Assembly (NCBI RefSeq): GCF_001439695.1
Contig: NZ_JYLL01000001.1
Coordinates: forward strand, 1-64,000
Direction of reading: 5' to 3'
Source of the DNA: Pseudomonas veronii
Lineage (GTDB): Bacteria > Pseudomonadota > Gammaproteobacteria > Pseudomonadales > Pseudomonadaceae
DNA: 64,000 nt
In this document: positions 16,939 to 25,014 of the stretch, in pieces
Layout: the number at the start of each line of letters is the position of its first letter
Position numbering within the stretch: position 1 is the first letter of the stretch
The notes under the pieces: generated by a model
Told to the model about the DNA's origin: nothing
What the model saw: the letters and a program-made list of their open reading frames with translations, nothing else
Databases searched by the model: none
Made by a program: the position numbers and the translations under genes

Positions 16939-16955
16939 TTGGCGCAAATATTGCG
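16939..16955 (+). promoter_or_regulatory. Candidate sigma-54 (-24/-12) promoter of the permease gene
   Basis: TTGGCGCAAATATTGCG has GG and GC separated by exactly 10 bases, close to the consensus TGGCAC-N5-TTGC. The predicted start of transcription is about 16966, some 80 bases before the ATG at 17049. A nitrogen-source permease is a plausible sigma-54 target. Confidence 0.6.
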
Positions 16956-17048
16956 TAAAAAATAAAGAACGCCCTGTTTGTTTCTTTTCACGTGAAAGGC
17001 ACGCGCCGGGCGGACCGTTTTCGCAATTCCTCGTTTAAAGGTGTGTCA

Positions 17049-18440
17049 ATGAGTAGTACGCATAGCTCCAATGACCTCGAACAGGGGCTCAAACCGCGTC
17101 ACGTCACCATGTTGTCGATTGCCGGCGTCATCGGTGCCGGTTTGTTTGTCGGCTCCGGCCACGCGATCGCCGCCGCCGGCCCTGCGGTACTGCTGGCATA
17201 TGCCGCCGCCGGTGCGCTGGTGGTCTTGGTGATGCGGATGTTGGCCGAAATGGCCGTGGCGTCGCCGGACACCGGTTCGTTCTCGACCTACGCCGATCGG
17301 GCGATCGGTCACTGGGCCGGTTTCACCATCGGCTGGCTGTACTGGTGGTTCTGGGTGCTGGTGATTCCATTGGAAGCCAACGCCGCCGCGACCATCCTCC
17401 ATGCCTGGTTCCCCGGCGTGGCCATCTGGGCGTTTACCCTGATCATCACCTTGCTGCTGACGGCGACCAACCTGTTCAGCGTGAAACACTACGGTGAGTT
17501 CGAGTTCTGGTTCGCGCTGATCAAAGTCGTCGCGATCGTGGGCTTTGTGATCCTCGGCCTGCTGGCGATCTTCGGCTTCTTGCCGACCAGCCAGGTCAGC
17601 GGTGTCTCGCACCTGTTCGACACCCAGGGCTTCATGCCGAACGGCATGGGCGCTGTGCTGGCGGCCATCCTGACCACCATGTTCTCGTTCATGGGCACCG
17701 AGATTGTCACCATCGCGGCCGCCGAGTCGAAGGACCCGGGCCAGCAGATCACCAAGGCCACCAACTCGGTGATCTGGCGGATTGGTTTGTTCTACCTGCT
17801 GTCGATCTTCATCGTGGTGTCCCTGGTGCCTTGGAACGATCCGACCCTGGCTGCCGTAGGTTCCTACCAGACAGTGCTGGAAAGCATGGGCATCCCGAAT
17901 GCCAAGCTGATCGTTGACCTGGTGGTCTTGGTTGCCGTGACCAGCTGCCTCAACTCGGCGCTGTACACCGCCTCGCGCATGCTGTTTTCCCTGGGCCGTC
18001 GTGGTGATGCACCCGCCGTGTCCAAGCGCACCAACAAAAGCGGCACGCCTTACTGGGCGGTGATGCTGTCCACCGGCGCAGCGTTCCTGGCGGTCTTCGC
18101 CAACTACGTGGCACCGGCGGCGGTGTTCGAATTCCTGCTCGCCAGTTCCGGCGCCATTGCGTTGCTGGTGTACCTGGTGATTGCGGTGTCGCAACTGCGC
18201 ATGCGTCAGAAGCGTACTGCGGCGGGCGAGACGCTCGCGTTCAAAATGTGGTTGTTCCCAGGCCTGACCTACGCGGTGATGGTGTTCATCGTCGGTACGC
18301 TGGGGATCATGCTGTTCCAGGAAGCCCATCGGGTCGAGATCATCGCGACCGGGGTCTTGAGCTTGCTGGTGGTGGCGGCGGGGCTGCTCGTTTCGAGCCG
18401 TCGCAAGGCCCAGAGCGTAGGCGCTGCAGTACTGAATTGA
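17049..18440 (+). CDS. gabP: Amino acid permease, GABA permease-like
   Basis: A 463-residue APC-superfamily transporter with about 12 hydrophobic helices. The N-terminus (LKPRHVTMLSIAGVIGAGLFVGSG) and the MRMLAEMAVASPDTGSF segment are typical of the GabP/AnsP/CycA group, and the overall sequence best fits 4-aminobutyrate permease. It should import GABA or a related amino acid with protons across the inner membrane. The ATG at 17049 follows AAAGG; the open frame extends 19 codons upstream. No gabD or gabT lies nearby, so the substrate is inferred from family only. Expression is probably from the -24/-12 element at 16939, linking it to nitrogen status. Confidence 0.85.
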   Translation: MSSTHSSNDLEQGLKPRHVTMLSIAGVIGAGLFVGSGHAIAAAGPAVLLAYAAAGALVVLVMRMLAEMAVASPDTGSFSTYADRAIGHWAGFTIGWLYWWFWVLVIPLEANAAATILHAWFPGVAIWAFTLIITLLLTATNLFSVKHYGEFEFWFALIKVVAIVGFVILGLLAIFGFLPTSQVSGVSHLFDTQGFMPNGMGAVLAAILTTMFSFMGTEIVTIAAAESKDPGQQITKATNSVIWRIGLFYLLSIFIVVSLVPWNDPTLAAVGSYQTVLESMGIPNAKLIVDLVVLVAVTSCLNSALYTASRMLFSLGRRGDAPAVSKRTNKSGTPYWAVMLSTGAAFLAVFANYVAPAAVFEFLLASSGAIALLVYLVIAVSQLRMRQKRTAAGETLAFKMWLFPGLTYAVMVFIVGTLGIMLFQEAHRVEIIATGVLSLLVVAAGLLVSSRRKAQSVGAAVLN

Positions 18441-18479
18441 TGTGATGGAGTGCGGTGCTTGATTGCGCCGCAGTTCAAA

Positions 18480-18507
18480 TGTGGGAGGGGGCAAGCCCCC
18501 TCCCACA
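18480..18507. repeat. REP palindrome, single unit
   Basis: A perfect palindrome (12-bp arms of TGTGGGAGGGGG type around a short centre) between the convergent permease and hypothetical genes. It belongs to the same REP family as the REPINs further right and may also act as a transcription barrier. Confidence 0.9.
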
Positions 18508-18519
18508 TTGCGTTTTGCG

Positions 18520-18933
18520 TCAGTCTTGGGAAATCACCAGCGCCTGGGATGCGGCGACGTAATCCGCCTGGAACTGCGGCGACTCGACCCACGCCAGGGC
18601 TGCCGCTTCATCCTCGGTGTCGGTAGCCCACTGCCGATATTCGATCAGTGCCGCCAGGATAAAGTCGGTGGCCTCTTCTTCGCCTTCCTGCTCCAGCACC
18701 AATGCCAACAGCGGGTGCGCCAGGAATGCCGCGCACAGCGCTTGCTGGCTGATTTCGCCGGCAGTACGCATCTCGACAAACAATTCAGTCAAATCCACCG
18801 ACTCAAGATCGATGCGGCTGTCATCGCCGGCAAATGCATCCGGCTTGCTCGCGACGGCGCGTTGGGTACGGTTTTGCTTGGCCTTGGCCTTTGTCCGGTG
18901 GGCACGTTTTTGCTGCTTGTTCGGCGAGGCCAT
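18520..18933 (-). CDS. Hypothetical protein with basic tail and acidic body
   Basis: A 137-residue soluble protein. The first 30 residues are rich in Lys, Arg and Gln (MASPNKQQKRAHRTKAKAKQ), and the rest is acidic and helical (QEGEEEATDFILAALIEYRQW). The ATG at 18933 is preceded by AAGGA; the frame opens 21 codons earlier without a better start. The charge segregation suggests nucleic-acid or protein contact, but I recognise no domain. It is convergent with the permease and about 70 bases downstream of the hydrolase on the same strand. Confidence 0.75.
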   Translation of the reverse strand: MASPNKQQKRAHRTKAKAKQNRTQRAVASKPDAFAGDDSRIDLESVDLTELFVEMRTAGEISQQALCAAFLAHPLLALVLEQEGEEEATDFILAALIEYRQWATDTEDEAAALAWVESPQFQADYVAASQALVISQD

Positions 18934-19002
18934 GGGCTCACGTCCTTGGTTCAGGATCTGGGTGGGTATTGAAGCGCAGGTTGAGGGAAATCCCAAGGGG
19001 TT

Positions 19003-19950
19003 CTAGACGCGCGCCGTTATGCGACGGCCCGGTGTGCCGGGTGTTAGCGCGCCGTGCTTCAGCCATGCCAGCGCAATCGGCCACAGCCGATCCTCATACT
19101 CGCTGCGAAAGAACGCGAAATGTCCGACCTGTGTTTCTCCGATATCGTCAGGGGCGATGCGCAGGTGAGTGCGTTCGCTGCTGGCGAAGTAGCTCAGCAA
19201 GCGCTCGATGGCCGGCACGGTGCCGAAGGGATCGTCGGTGATGCTGATCGCCAGCACCTGCGCCGTTACCCGGGCAAACGGCAGTTCACCCAAGGCGCGC
19301 CCGCTGGGCCGTGTTTCATAGCTCGGCGTCGGCGTGCTCCAGTCCCGTACCACGCCGGCCGGCGTATCCTCCAGCCAGCCCAGGCGCTTGCCCGGGAAGT
19401 AGCCGAACAGCGCCGTCACCAGTGGCATCACCACATGCCACTTGCCAACCATGCGCCAGCGCCCGCTCGCTGCGTAATCGCGCCAGTAGGCGAATTGCGC
19501 GCCCACCGTCACCAGGCGCCGGATCACTGCGCCGGACGCCCCGAGCCCCGCTGCGCAGCCGCCAAAGCTGTGACCGACCACGTCGATCGGCTGCCCCGGG
19601 AACTCGCGCTGCGCCCGCTGCAATATCGCCTCGAAATCCAGGCGGCCCCAATCCGACCATGAGGCCTTGAAGCCTCGCAGCGAGCCACGGCGGGACTCGC
19701 CGATGCCGCGATAGTCGTAGGTGATGACATCGAAGCCGTTGGCGAACAGGTAGTCGGCGAAGCGTGAATAGTGGCGACAGCGCACGGAAGTGGCGGCGTT
19801 GATGATGACGACCGGGCGTGTAGGGTCGCTTCGGATGTGGCGCCAGGTGAAGCCGCCAAGCGGGTAGCCGTCTGCGGCGGGTGCCCTGAAGGAAGTGTTT
19901 TGGCAGGGTTGAGTTGCAGGCGTTGGCGAAGAGGCATCATTCAAATTCAT
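19003..19950 (-). CDS. Alpha/beta-hydrolase family protein
   Basis: A 315-residue protein with the alpha/beta-hydrolase fold. The nucleophile elbow is GHSFGG (Ser at about 128), an oxyanion-region segment YDYRGIGESRRGS precedes it, and a C-terminal VGHFAFFR supplies the likely catalytic His. The substrate is unknown; it resembles predicted hydrolases annotated as serine aminopeptidase/S33-like. No signal peptide is seen, so it is probably cytoplasmic. Start is the ATG at 19950. The 19951-20163 gap before the toxin-antitoxin genes is divergent and should hold both promoters. Confidence 0.85.
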   Translation of the reverse strand: MNLNDASSPTPATQPCQNTSFRAPAADGYPLGGFTWRHIRSDPTRPVVIINAATSVRCRHYSRFADYLFANGFDVITYDYRGIGESRRGSLRGFKASWSDWGRLDFEAILQRAQREFPGQPIDVVGHSFGGCAAGLGASGAVIRRLVTVGAQFAYWRDYAASGRWRMVGKWHVVMPLVTALFGYFPGKRLGWLEDTPAGVVRDWSTPTPSYETRPSGRALGELPFARVTAQVLAISITDDPFGTVPAIERLLSYFASSERTHLRIAPDDIGETQVGHFAFFRSEYEDRLWPIALAWLKHGALTPGTPGRRITARV

Positions 19951-20163
19951 CGTTTTGGGCCTGTGCCGATTTTTTATTTTTGGTAACGGTTGGCCAGTTT
20001 GCCAGCACTTGTACTTCGTTCCGCTGACTCACTAATCTCTGGCGCTCACAACGCCTACAACGCCCGTGCACAGTGGCTTGTTCCGAAAAAACCACACATC
20101 TGAGAGAAACGACAGCCAACCATGGACAGATTAGACTGGCAGGCATCCATTACGGAGGTCTCT

Positions 20164-20355
20164 ATGAGCATTCCACGTTCTCCCATCGTTTCGGAGTTTG
20201 AAACAGAAGAGCAAGCTGCCAGCTACGACCGTTGGTTTCGTGCCAAGGTGCAGGCTTCAATTGACGATCCTCGTCCTAGTATTCCGCACGATCAGGCGAT
20301 GGCTGAAGTCGAGAAGGTGCTGGAAGAGAGGCGCAAGGCTCGTGCTTCTCGTTAA
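20164..20355 (+). CDS. Antitoxin, RelB/StbD-like
   Basis: A 63-residue protein with ISPRSP-like N-terminus and the C-terminal run SIPHDQAMAEVEKVLEERRK, typical of small RelB/StbD antitoxins that precede ParE/RelE toxins. A strong GGAGG lies 5-9 bases before the ATG at 20164, which settles the start against an in-frame ATG at 20122. The antitoxin should bind and neutralise the toxin encoded next and autorepress the pair. The coding region has visibly lower GC than its neighbours, consistent with acquisition. Confidence 0.85.
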   Translation: MSIPRSPIVSEFETEEQAASYDRWFRAKVQASIDDPRPSIPHDQAMAEVEKVLEERRKARASR

Positions 20356-20653
20356 ATGGCGACCTGAGGCTATTGTCGCCCTGATCGAGATCATTGATTA
20401 CATCGAGCAGTACAACCCGGTTGCCGCCGTCTCGCTGCACCAAACTATTGTGGTTGCCGCCGAGGGGTTGTCCCTGATGCCATACGGATTCAAGCACGGT
20501 CGCTTGTCTGGTACTCGGGAAATGGTTGTTCATCCAAACTACCTGGTGGTCTATCGGGTGACGGAGCACGTTGAGATAGTGATGGTGTTACACACTCGCC
20601 AGGAATATCCCAGGGATGTGATCGGGCCACACCACTCGACCTCACGCCAGTAG
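20342..20653 (+). CDS. Toxin, ParE/RelE superfamily
   Basis: A 103-residue protein starting at GTG 20342, overlapping the antitoxin end by 14 bases and preceded by AAGG. It has the fold pattern of ParE/RelE toxins: an N-terminal helical hairpin (WRPEAIVALIEIIDYIEQYNP) followed by strands with HGRLSGTREMVVHPNYLVVYRV and a closing VLHTRQEYP. ParE members inhibit gyrase and RelE members cut mRNA on the ribosome; I cannot decide which applies from sequence, but the spacing and Arg/Tyr pattern lean to ParE. The overlap implies coupled translation with the antitoxin. Confidence 0.87.
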   Translation: MLLVKWRPEAIVALIEIIDYIEQYNPVAAVSLHQTIVVAAEGLSLMPYGFKHGRLSGTREMVVHPNYLVVYRVTEHVEIVMVLHTRQEYPRDVIGPHHSTSRQ

Positions 20654-20694
20654 ATGCTTAGGCTTGCGCCTTTGCAATCAGCGAGAGCGTCCTG

Positions 20695-21669
20695 ATGACC
20701 CGCGACACCCTCGAACACCACCAGATTCCCATCTACTTCGCCGCCGTCCTCCTGGCCGCCGCTTTCGGTCTGCTCGCGCCGTCATTGGCGCATGGCCTCG
20801 GCGTGCTGGTCACGCCGGCCATCGCGGTGCTGATGTATGCGATGTTCCTGCAAATCCCGTTTCTGCAGCTGCGCCAAGGCGTGGGCAACCAGCGGTTCCT
20901 GGCGGCGTTGCTGCTGGCCAATTTCGTTCTCGTGCCCGTGCTGGTGTGGCTACTGACGCGTGGCCTGGTGGAGCGCCCGGCGTTGCTGGTGGGGGCGTTG
21001 CTGGTATTGCTGACGCCGTGTATCGACTACGTGGTGGTGTTTACCCATATCGGCAAGGGCGATTCGCGCTTGATGCTGGCCGCGACGCCGCTGCTGTTGT
21101 TGTTGCAGTTGGTGTTGTTGCCGGTGTACCTGGGGTTGATGTTGGGCGCGCAGTCCGCGGTGGTGGTGGAGGTGCGGCCGTTTGTCGAGGCGTTCCTGTT
21201 ATTGATCGTGGTGCCGATGGTGCTGGCGGTGATCACCACCTCGCTGGCGCGGCGATCCTCGGTCGTCAACGCCTGGAACGATGCCTGGGCCTGGTTGCCG
21301 GTGCCAGCGATGGCCGCGGTGCTGTTTGTGGTGATCGGTTCGCAAATCACCGCGGTGGTGCGCGATATCAGCCTGTTGCTGCCGGTGATTCCGGTCTACG
21401 TTGGCTTCGTGCTGTTGGCGCCATTGATGGGGATGTTCGCCGCGCGCCTGTTCGTGCTGCCGGCGGTGACGGCGCGCGCGGTGACGTTCAGCGCGGCGAC
21501 GCGTAACTCGCTGGTGGTGTTGCCCCTGGCGCTGGCGTTGCCCGAAGGCGTGCGCGGGTTGGCGGCGACGGCGGTGATCCTGCAAACCCTGGTCGAGTTG
21601 ATTGGCGAGCTGATCTACGTTCGCCTGATCCCGACGCTGGTGTGGCGCGCAGATCGGCCGGGCACATGA
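20695..21669 (+). CDS. ACR3/bile acid:sodium symporter-type transporter
   Basis: A 324-residue integral membrane protein with about ten hydrophobic helices. It resembles the arsenic resistance protein (ACR3)/bile acid:sodium symporter superfamily: IAVLMYAMFLQIPF near the N-terminus, LLTPCIDYVVVFTHIGKGD with a conserved Cys, and RAVTFSAATRNSLVVLPLALALP. The ACR3 family exports arsenite, but no arsR or arsC lies nearby, so that role is inferred only. The ATG at 20695 follows GAGAG at moderate spacing. It is 41 bases downstream of the toxin gene on the same strand. Confidence 0.75.
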   Translation: MTRDTLEHHQIPIYFAAVLLAAAFGLLAPSLAHGLGVLVTPAIAVLMYAMFLQIPFLQLRQGVGNQRFLAALLLANFVLVPVLVWLLTRGLVERPALLVGALLVLLTPCIDYVVVFTHIGKGDSRLMLAATPLLLLLQLVLLPVYLGLMLGAQSAVVVEVRPFVEAFLLLIVVPMVLAVITTSLARRSSVVNAWNDAWAWLPVPAMAAVLFVVIGSQITAVVRDISLLLPVIPVYVGFVLLAPLMGMFAARLFVLPAVTARAVTFSAATRNSLVVLPLALALPEGVRGLAATAVILQTLVELIGELIYVRLIPTLVWRADRPGT

Positions 21670-21747
21670 ATGTTCAGGGTTGTTCAGGCGCTATTTGGGA
21701 TGTGTTGGGCACCATAAGCCGCCGCTCACTACCTGGCAGGACAACCG

Positions 21748-23355
21748 ATGGATCACCGCAACTCTTTTCGCCTGGAGTCTCTGGGCATTTTTCTGATTGC
21801 TTTGTTGTTATTTACGTTGGGGATCTGGGACCAGCAGCCTCAGGGGTTTGACGGGCGCTGGGCGTTGTTCATGCAGGAAATGTTTCGCCATGGGGCAAGT
21901 CTTTTCCCCACCACCTACGGCCAGCCCTACGCGGATTATCCCGGTACGGCGACGTTCTTCAGTTTTGTATTCGCCCGGTTGTTCGGTGCGCCCAACCACC
22001 TGGCGAATGTCCTGCCCACCGCGCTGGCCTCTGCCGGAGTGGTGGCGCTGATCTATCGCTTGCTGGCGCCTTCCAGTCGCGCCTGGGCGCTGTTGACGGT
22101 GCTGCTGACCTTGCTCACCACCCAGTTGCTCGAAAAGTCGCGCTCGGTGTGCCTGGATCAGATGGTGGCGCTGTTGTGCGTAGGCAGCTTCTACCTGCTG
22201 CACAGTGGCGAACGCCTTGGCTCGCGGCTGCGGCAGCTGGCGGTGTTCCCGCTGTTTATCCTGGGCTTTGCGATTCGCGGGCCGTTGGGCTTGATCGAAG
22301 TCTGTGGGGTGGCCTGCGTGTATTGGGCGTTGGGTCGTCCGGGGGAGCGGGTCAGGCAAGTGCTGATCCACGGCGTTATCGGGTTGCTGCTGTTGGCGTG
22401 TTGCTGGTGGCTGCTGATGCAGTTGGCGCGGATCAGTGGGGGCCAGGCCTTTGCCGATGAAGTGTTCAAGATGCAGGTTGGCGGGCGCCTCGATGAAATC
22501 GGCGAACCGTTCTATTTCTACTTCCAGCTGAGTCTGTACCGTTACTTCCCGGTGGTCCCCATGGCGTTGGCGAGCATGGTTGCGCTGCGTCATCGCTGGC
22601 CGGAACGCTGGGGCAATGACGACGTGCAACTGGTCGTGCGGCTCGGCGCCTGCGGCTTGATGATTCTGCTCGGGCTGTCGGTGCCGCACTTCAAGCGCGC
22701 TTATTACATCCTGCCCATGGTGCCGATGTTTGCCGCTGTCGCCGCCTATGGGCTGCTCCACGCACAGAACTGGTTCGTCGGGGTGCGTCGCTGTTACACA
22801 TGGCTCGTCGCGGCGCTGCCGGCGTTGTGCGTGGTTGTAGTCTTCGTGTGTCGACATGGGTGGCAGAAGCACGGTTACTGGCCGGACGTTTCGTTGCCGT
22901 TGCTGATCGGCGTGCTGGTGATCCTGCAGGGGGCGGCATTGATCGCCTGGCGTCGCGCCGGGCGTTTGGTGTGGCTCAGCGCGATCGCACTGGCGGCGCA
23001 GTGGTTGTTGCTGGTGACCGTGGTAGAGCCGGCCAAGGACCTGCAGTTCGACACCCGGCAATTTGTCAGTCAGGTGGAAGCGCTTCGCGCACAAGAGCCT
23101 GGACCGTTGGTGTTTGTCGGCCTTGCGCGGGACACCTGGGCAGTGCGCTACATGATGAACCTGGATCACGACGAGCAACCGCTGTTCATCGGGCGTAACC
23201 AGCTCGATCAGTTGGACTCGCTGCCACGGCCGTCCTGGGTGATCGTGGCGCGCAAGGAAACCGAGCAGTTGAAGGGCACACCGGTGGAACACTTGGCGCC
23301 GATGTTCAACGGGCGACTGAACGACAATCCGCTGTTGGTGTTCTTGCTCAAGTAG
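21748..23355 (+). CDS. ArnT/PMT-like membrane glycosyltransferase (GT39/GT83)
   Basis: A 535-residue protein with about 10-12 hydrophobic helices. The first loop has the DGRWALFMQEMFRHG and YADYPG pattern of the PMT/ArnT fold, and RSVCLDQMVALLCVGSFYL follows. These enzymes use polyprenyl-phosphate sugars to glycosylate lipid A, proteins or other envelope acceptors at the periplasmic face. The exact donor and acceptor are unknown. The ATG at 21748 is preceded by AGGA. It is the last gene before a strong terminator and tRNA-Phe. Confidence 0.85.
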   Translation: MDHRNSFRLESLGIFLIALLLFTLGIWDQQPQGFDGRWALFMQEMFRHGASLFPTTYGQPYADYPGTATFFSFVFARLFGAPNHLANVLPTALASAGVVALIYRLLAPSSRAWALLTVLLTLLTTQLLEKSRSVCLDQMVALLCVGSFYLLHSGERLGSRLRQLAVFPLFILGFAIRGPLGLIEVCGVACVYWALGRPGERVRQVLIHGVIGLLLLACCWWLLMQLARISGGQAFADEVFKMQVGGRLDEIGEPFYFYFQLSLYRYFPVVPMALASMVALRHRWPERWGNDDVQLVVRLGACGLMILLGLSVPHFKRAYYILPMVPMFAAVAAYGLLHAQNWFVGVRRCYTWLVAALPALCVVVVFVCRHGWQKHGYWPDVSLPLLIGVLVILQGAALIAWRRAGRLVWLSAIALAAQWLLLVTVVEPAKDLQFDTRQFVSQVEALRAQEPGPLVFVGLARDTWAVRYMMNLDHDEQPLFIGRNQLDQLDSLPRPSWVIVARKETEQLKGTPVEHLAPMFNGRLNDNPLLVFLLK

Positions 23356-23430
23356 GCGGCGCAAGGCGGGTATTGCGTACTGGGGTGGCGGTGAGCCACC
23401 CCGGTTCGGGATGGGTAAATCGAAGGCAAC

Positions 23431-23457
23431 AAAAAACCCGCACTAGGCGGGTTTTTT
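23431..23457. terminator. Bidirectional intrinsic terminator
   Basis: CCCGC (23437-23441) pairs with GCGGG (23447-23451) around a 5-nt loop, flanked by A6 and T6. It can end both the rightward glycosyltransferase gene and the leftward tRNA-Phe transcript. Confidence 0.92.
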
Positions 23458-23498
23458 GGGTGTTTCAGATGATCGTTGCACCACCTGAAACTTAATAG

Positions 23499-23574
23499 TG
23501 GTGCCCAGAGACGGAATCGAACCGCCGACACGGGGATTTTCAATCCCCTGCTCTACCGACTGAGCTATCTGGGC
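23499..23574 (-). tRNA. tRNA-Phe (anticodon GAA)
   Basis: A 76-nt complete cloverleaf on the minus strand with encoded CCA. The acceptor stem begins GCCCAGA, the D-arm has AGCTCAGTCGGTAGAGC, the anticodon loop is TTGAAAA with GAA, and the T-arm has GGTTCGATTCC. Its 3' end faces the variable segment at 17-23 kb. Confidence 0.98.
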
Positions 23575-23584
23575 AACGGGGCGC

Positions 23585-23613
23585 ATTAAACGGGTTTTTC
23601 AGGGGGTCGTCAA
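23585..23613 (-). promoter_or_regulatory. Sigma-70 promoter of tRNA-Phe
   Basis: On the minus strand TTGACG (23608-23613) and TTTAAT (23585-23590) are separated by exactly 17 bases, placing the start a few bases before the tRNA. Confidence 0.8.
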
Positions 23614-23677
23614 GCAAGTTTTCAAAAAATATTTAATTATTACCGTCGCTTACGTGCCGACCCCGGTTTTTGATCAA

Positions 23678-23950
23678 TTATTGAGCAGGCGGCACGTAGC
23701 CTTCGGCCTTGGCGTAATCCTCGCCGGAAAAGAACTTGTCCATCTCGCCTTGCAGGTATTTGCGGTCTTCGGCGTTCATCATGTTCAGGCGTTTTTCGTT
23801 GATCAGCAGGGTCTGGTGTTTCTGCCAGTCGGCCCAGGCCTTGGCGGAGACGTGATCGAAAATGTCCTGGCCCTTGGCACCCGGGAACGGGGCGCGCTCC
23901 AGGGCGGGCAGTTCTTCGTGGTACTTGCGGCAGATGATGGTGCGGGTCAT
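23678..23950 (-). CDS. yggX: YggX, Fe(II)-trafficking/oxidative damage protection protein
   Basis: A 90-residue cytoplasmic protein starting [27 protein letters not shown], the recognisable YggX N-terminus with its conserved Cys at position 7. The family protects Fe-S clusters against oxidative damage and is thought to hold labile iron. The gene overlaps the end of mutY by 4 bases (ATGA), and MutY is itself an Fe-S enzyme, so coexpression makes sense. Length matches the family. Confidence 0.96.
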   Translation of the reverse strand: MTRTIICRKYHEELPALERAPFPGAKGQDIFDHVSAKAWADWQKHQTLLINEKRLNMMNAEDRKYLQGEMDKFFSGEDYAKAEGYVPPAQ

Positions 23951-25014
23951 GACGAAACTCCTGCGTTCAATACGTCGGCCGCGCGCTTCAGCAGTTTTTT
24001 CACCGGGGCGGCAAGGCCCAGGCGCGGCGGGGTGGCGAGGTTATACCAGAGCCAGTCGGCCTCGGCCACGTGATGGGCGGATTCCTCGACCTGGACCAGC
24101 CAGGGTTCAATGGCCAGTTGGAAGTGGCTGAAGGTGTGGATCAGCCCCGGCAGTTCCTGTTGTTTGCCCAGCTCCAGCGCGTGCTGGTGGGCGAGGTGTT
24201 CGAGGTCTTGCAGGTCGTCCAGCTCCGGCAGGCTCCACAAACCGCCCCACAGGCCCGTGGACGGGCGACGGTAAAGCAGGATCGCGCCGTCGCCATTGGC
24301 CAGCATGGGCATCAGCGTGCGCTTCTGGGGGATGCTCTTGCGCGGCTTGGGGATCGGGTAGCGCGTCTCCAGGCCGAGCATGTGGGCTTCGCAGCCTTTT
24401 TCCAGCGGGCATAACAGGCAACTGGGCTTGCTGCGGGTACACAGGGTGGCGCCCATGTCCATCATCGCCTGGGTGTAGGCGTTGACGCGATCATGGGGCG
24501 TGAAGCGTTCTGCGGTGGCCCAGAGCTGTTTGGCCACTTTGGGTTCGCCGGGGTAGCCCTCCTGCGCGGTAAAGCGTGCCAGCACGCGTTTGACGTTGCC
24601 ATCGAGGATCGGCGCGCGCAGGCCCATGCTCAGGCTGGCGATCGCGCCGGCGGTGGACAGGCCGATGCCGGGCAGTTCGGTGAGCTTTTCCACGTCGCGG
24701 GGAAACTCGCCGCCGTACTCGGCCACGACAATCTTCGCGGTCTTCTGCAGGTTGCGCGCCCGGGTGTAATAGCCGAGGCCGGTCCACAGGTGCAGCACCT
24801 CGTCTTCCGGCGCGGCGGCCAGGGCTTCGACCGTTGGCAGGGAGGCCATGAAGCGGTCGAAGTAATTGAGCACGGTGCTGACCTGGGTCTGTTGCAGCAT
24901 GATCTCCGAAACCCACACCCGGTAGGGCGTGATGCCCTGTTGCCAGGGCAGGTCATGGCGACCGTGGCGGTCGTACCAGTTCAGTACCGCCTCGGAAAAC
25001 TGCTCGTTTCTCAT
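23947..25014 (-). CDS. mutY: MutY, A/G-specific adenine DNA glycosylase
   Basis: A 355-residue base-excision repair enzyme that removes adenine mispaired with 8-oxoguanine. Visible features: catalytic Glu37 ([12 protein letters not shown]), helix-hairpin-helix [12 protein letters not shown] (about 114-125), catalytic Asp138 (LDGNVKRV) and the four cluster Cys at 192, 199, 202 and 208 that hold a [4Fe-4S] cluster. The C-terminal third is the MutT-like domain that reads 8-oxoguanine. It overlaps asmA upstream and yggX downstream by 4 bases each, so asmA-mutY-yggX is one translationally coupled operon. Confidence 0.98.
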   Translation of the reverse strand: MRNEQFSEAVLNWYDRHGRHDLPWQQGITPYRVWVSEIMLQQTQVSTVLNYFDRFMASLPTVEALAAAPEDEVLHLWTGLGYYTRARNLQKTAKIVVAEYGGEFPRDVEKLTELPGIGLSTAGAIASLSMGLRAPILDGNVKRVLARFTAQEGYPGEPKVAKQLWATAERFTPHDRVNAYTQAMMDMGATLCTRSKPSCLLCPLEKGCEAHMLGLETRYPIPKPRKSIPQKRTLMPMLANGDGAILLYRRPSTGLWGGLWSLPELDDLQDLEHLAHQHALELGKQQELPGLIHTFSHFQLAIEPWLVQVEESAHHVAEADWLWYNLATPPRLGLAAPVKKLLKRAADVLNAGVSS

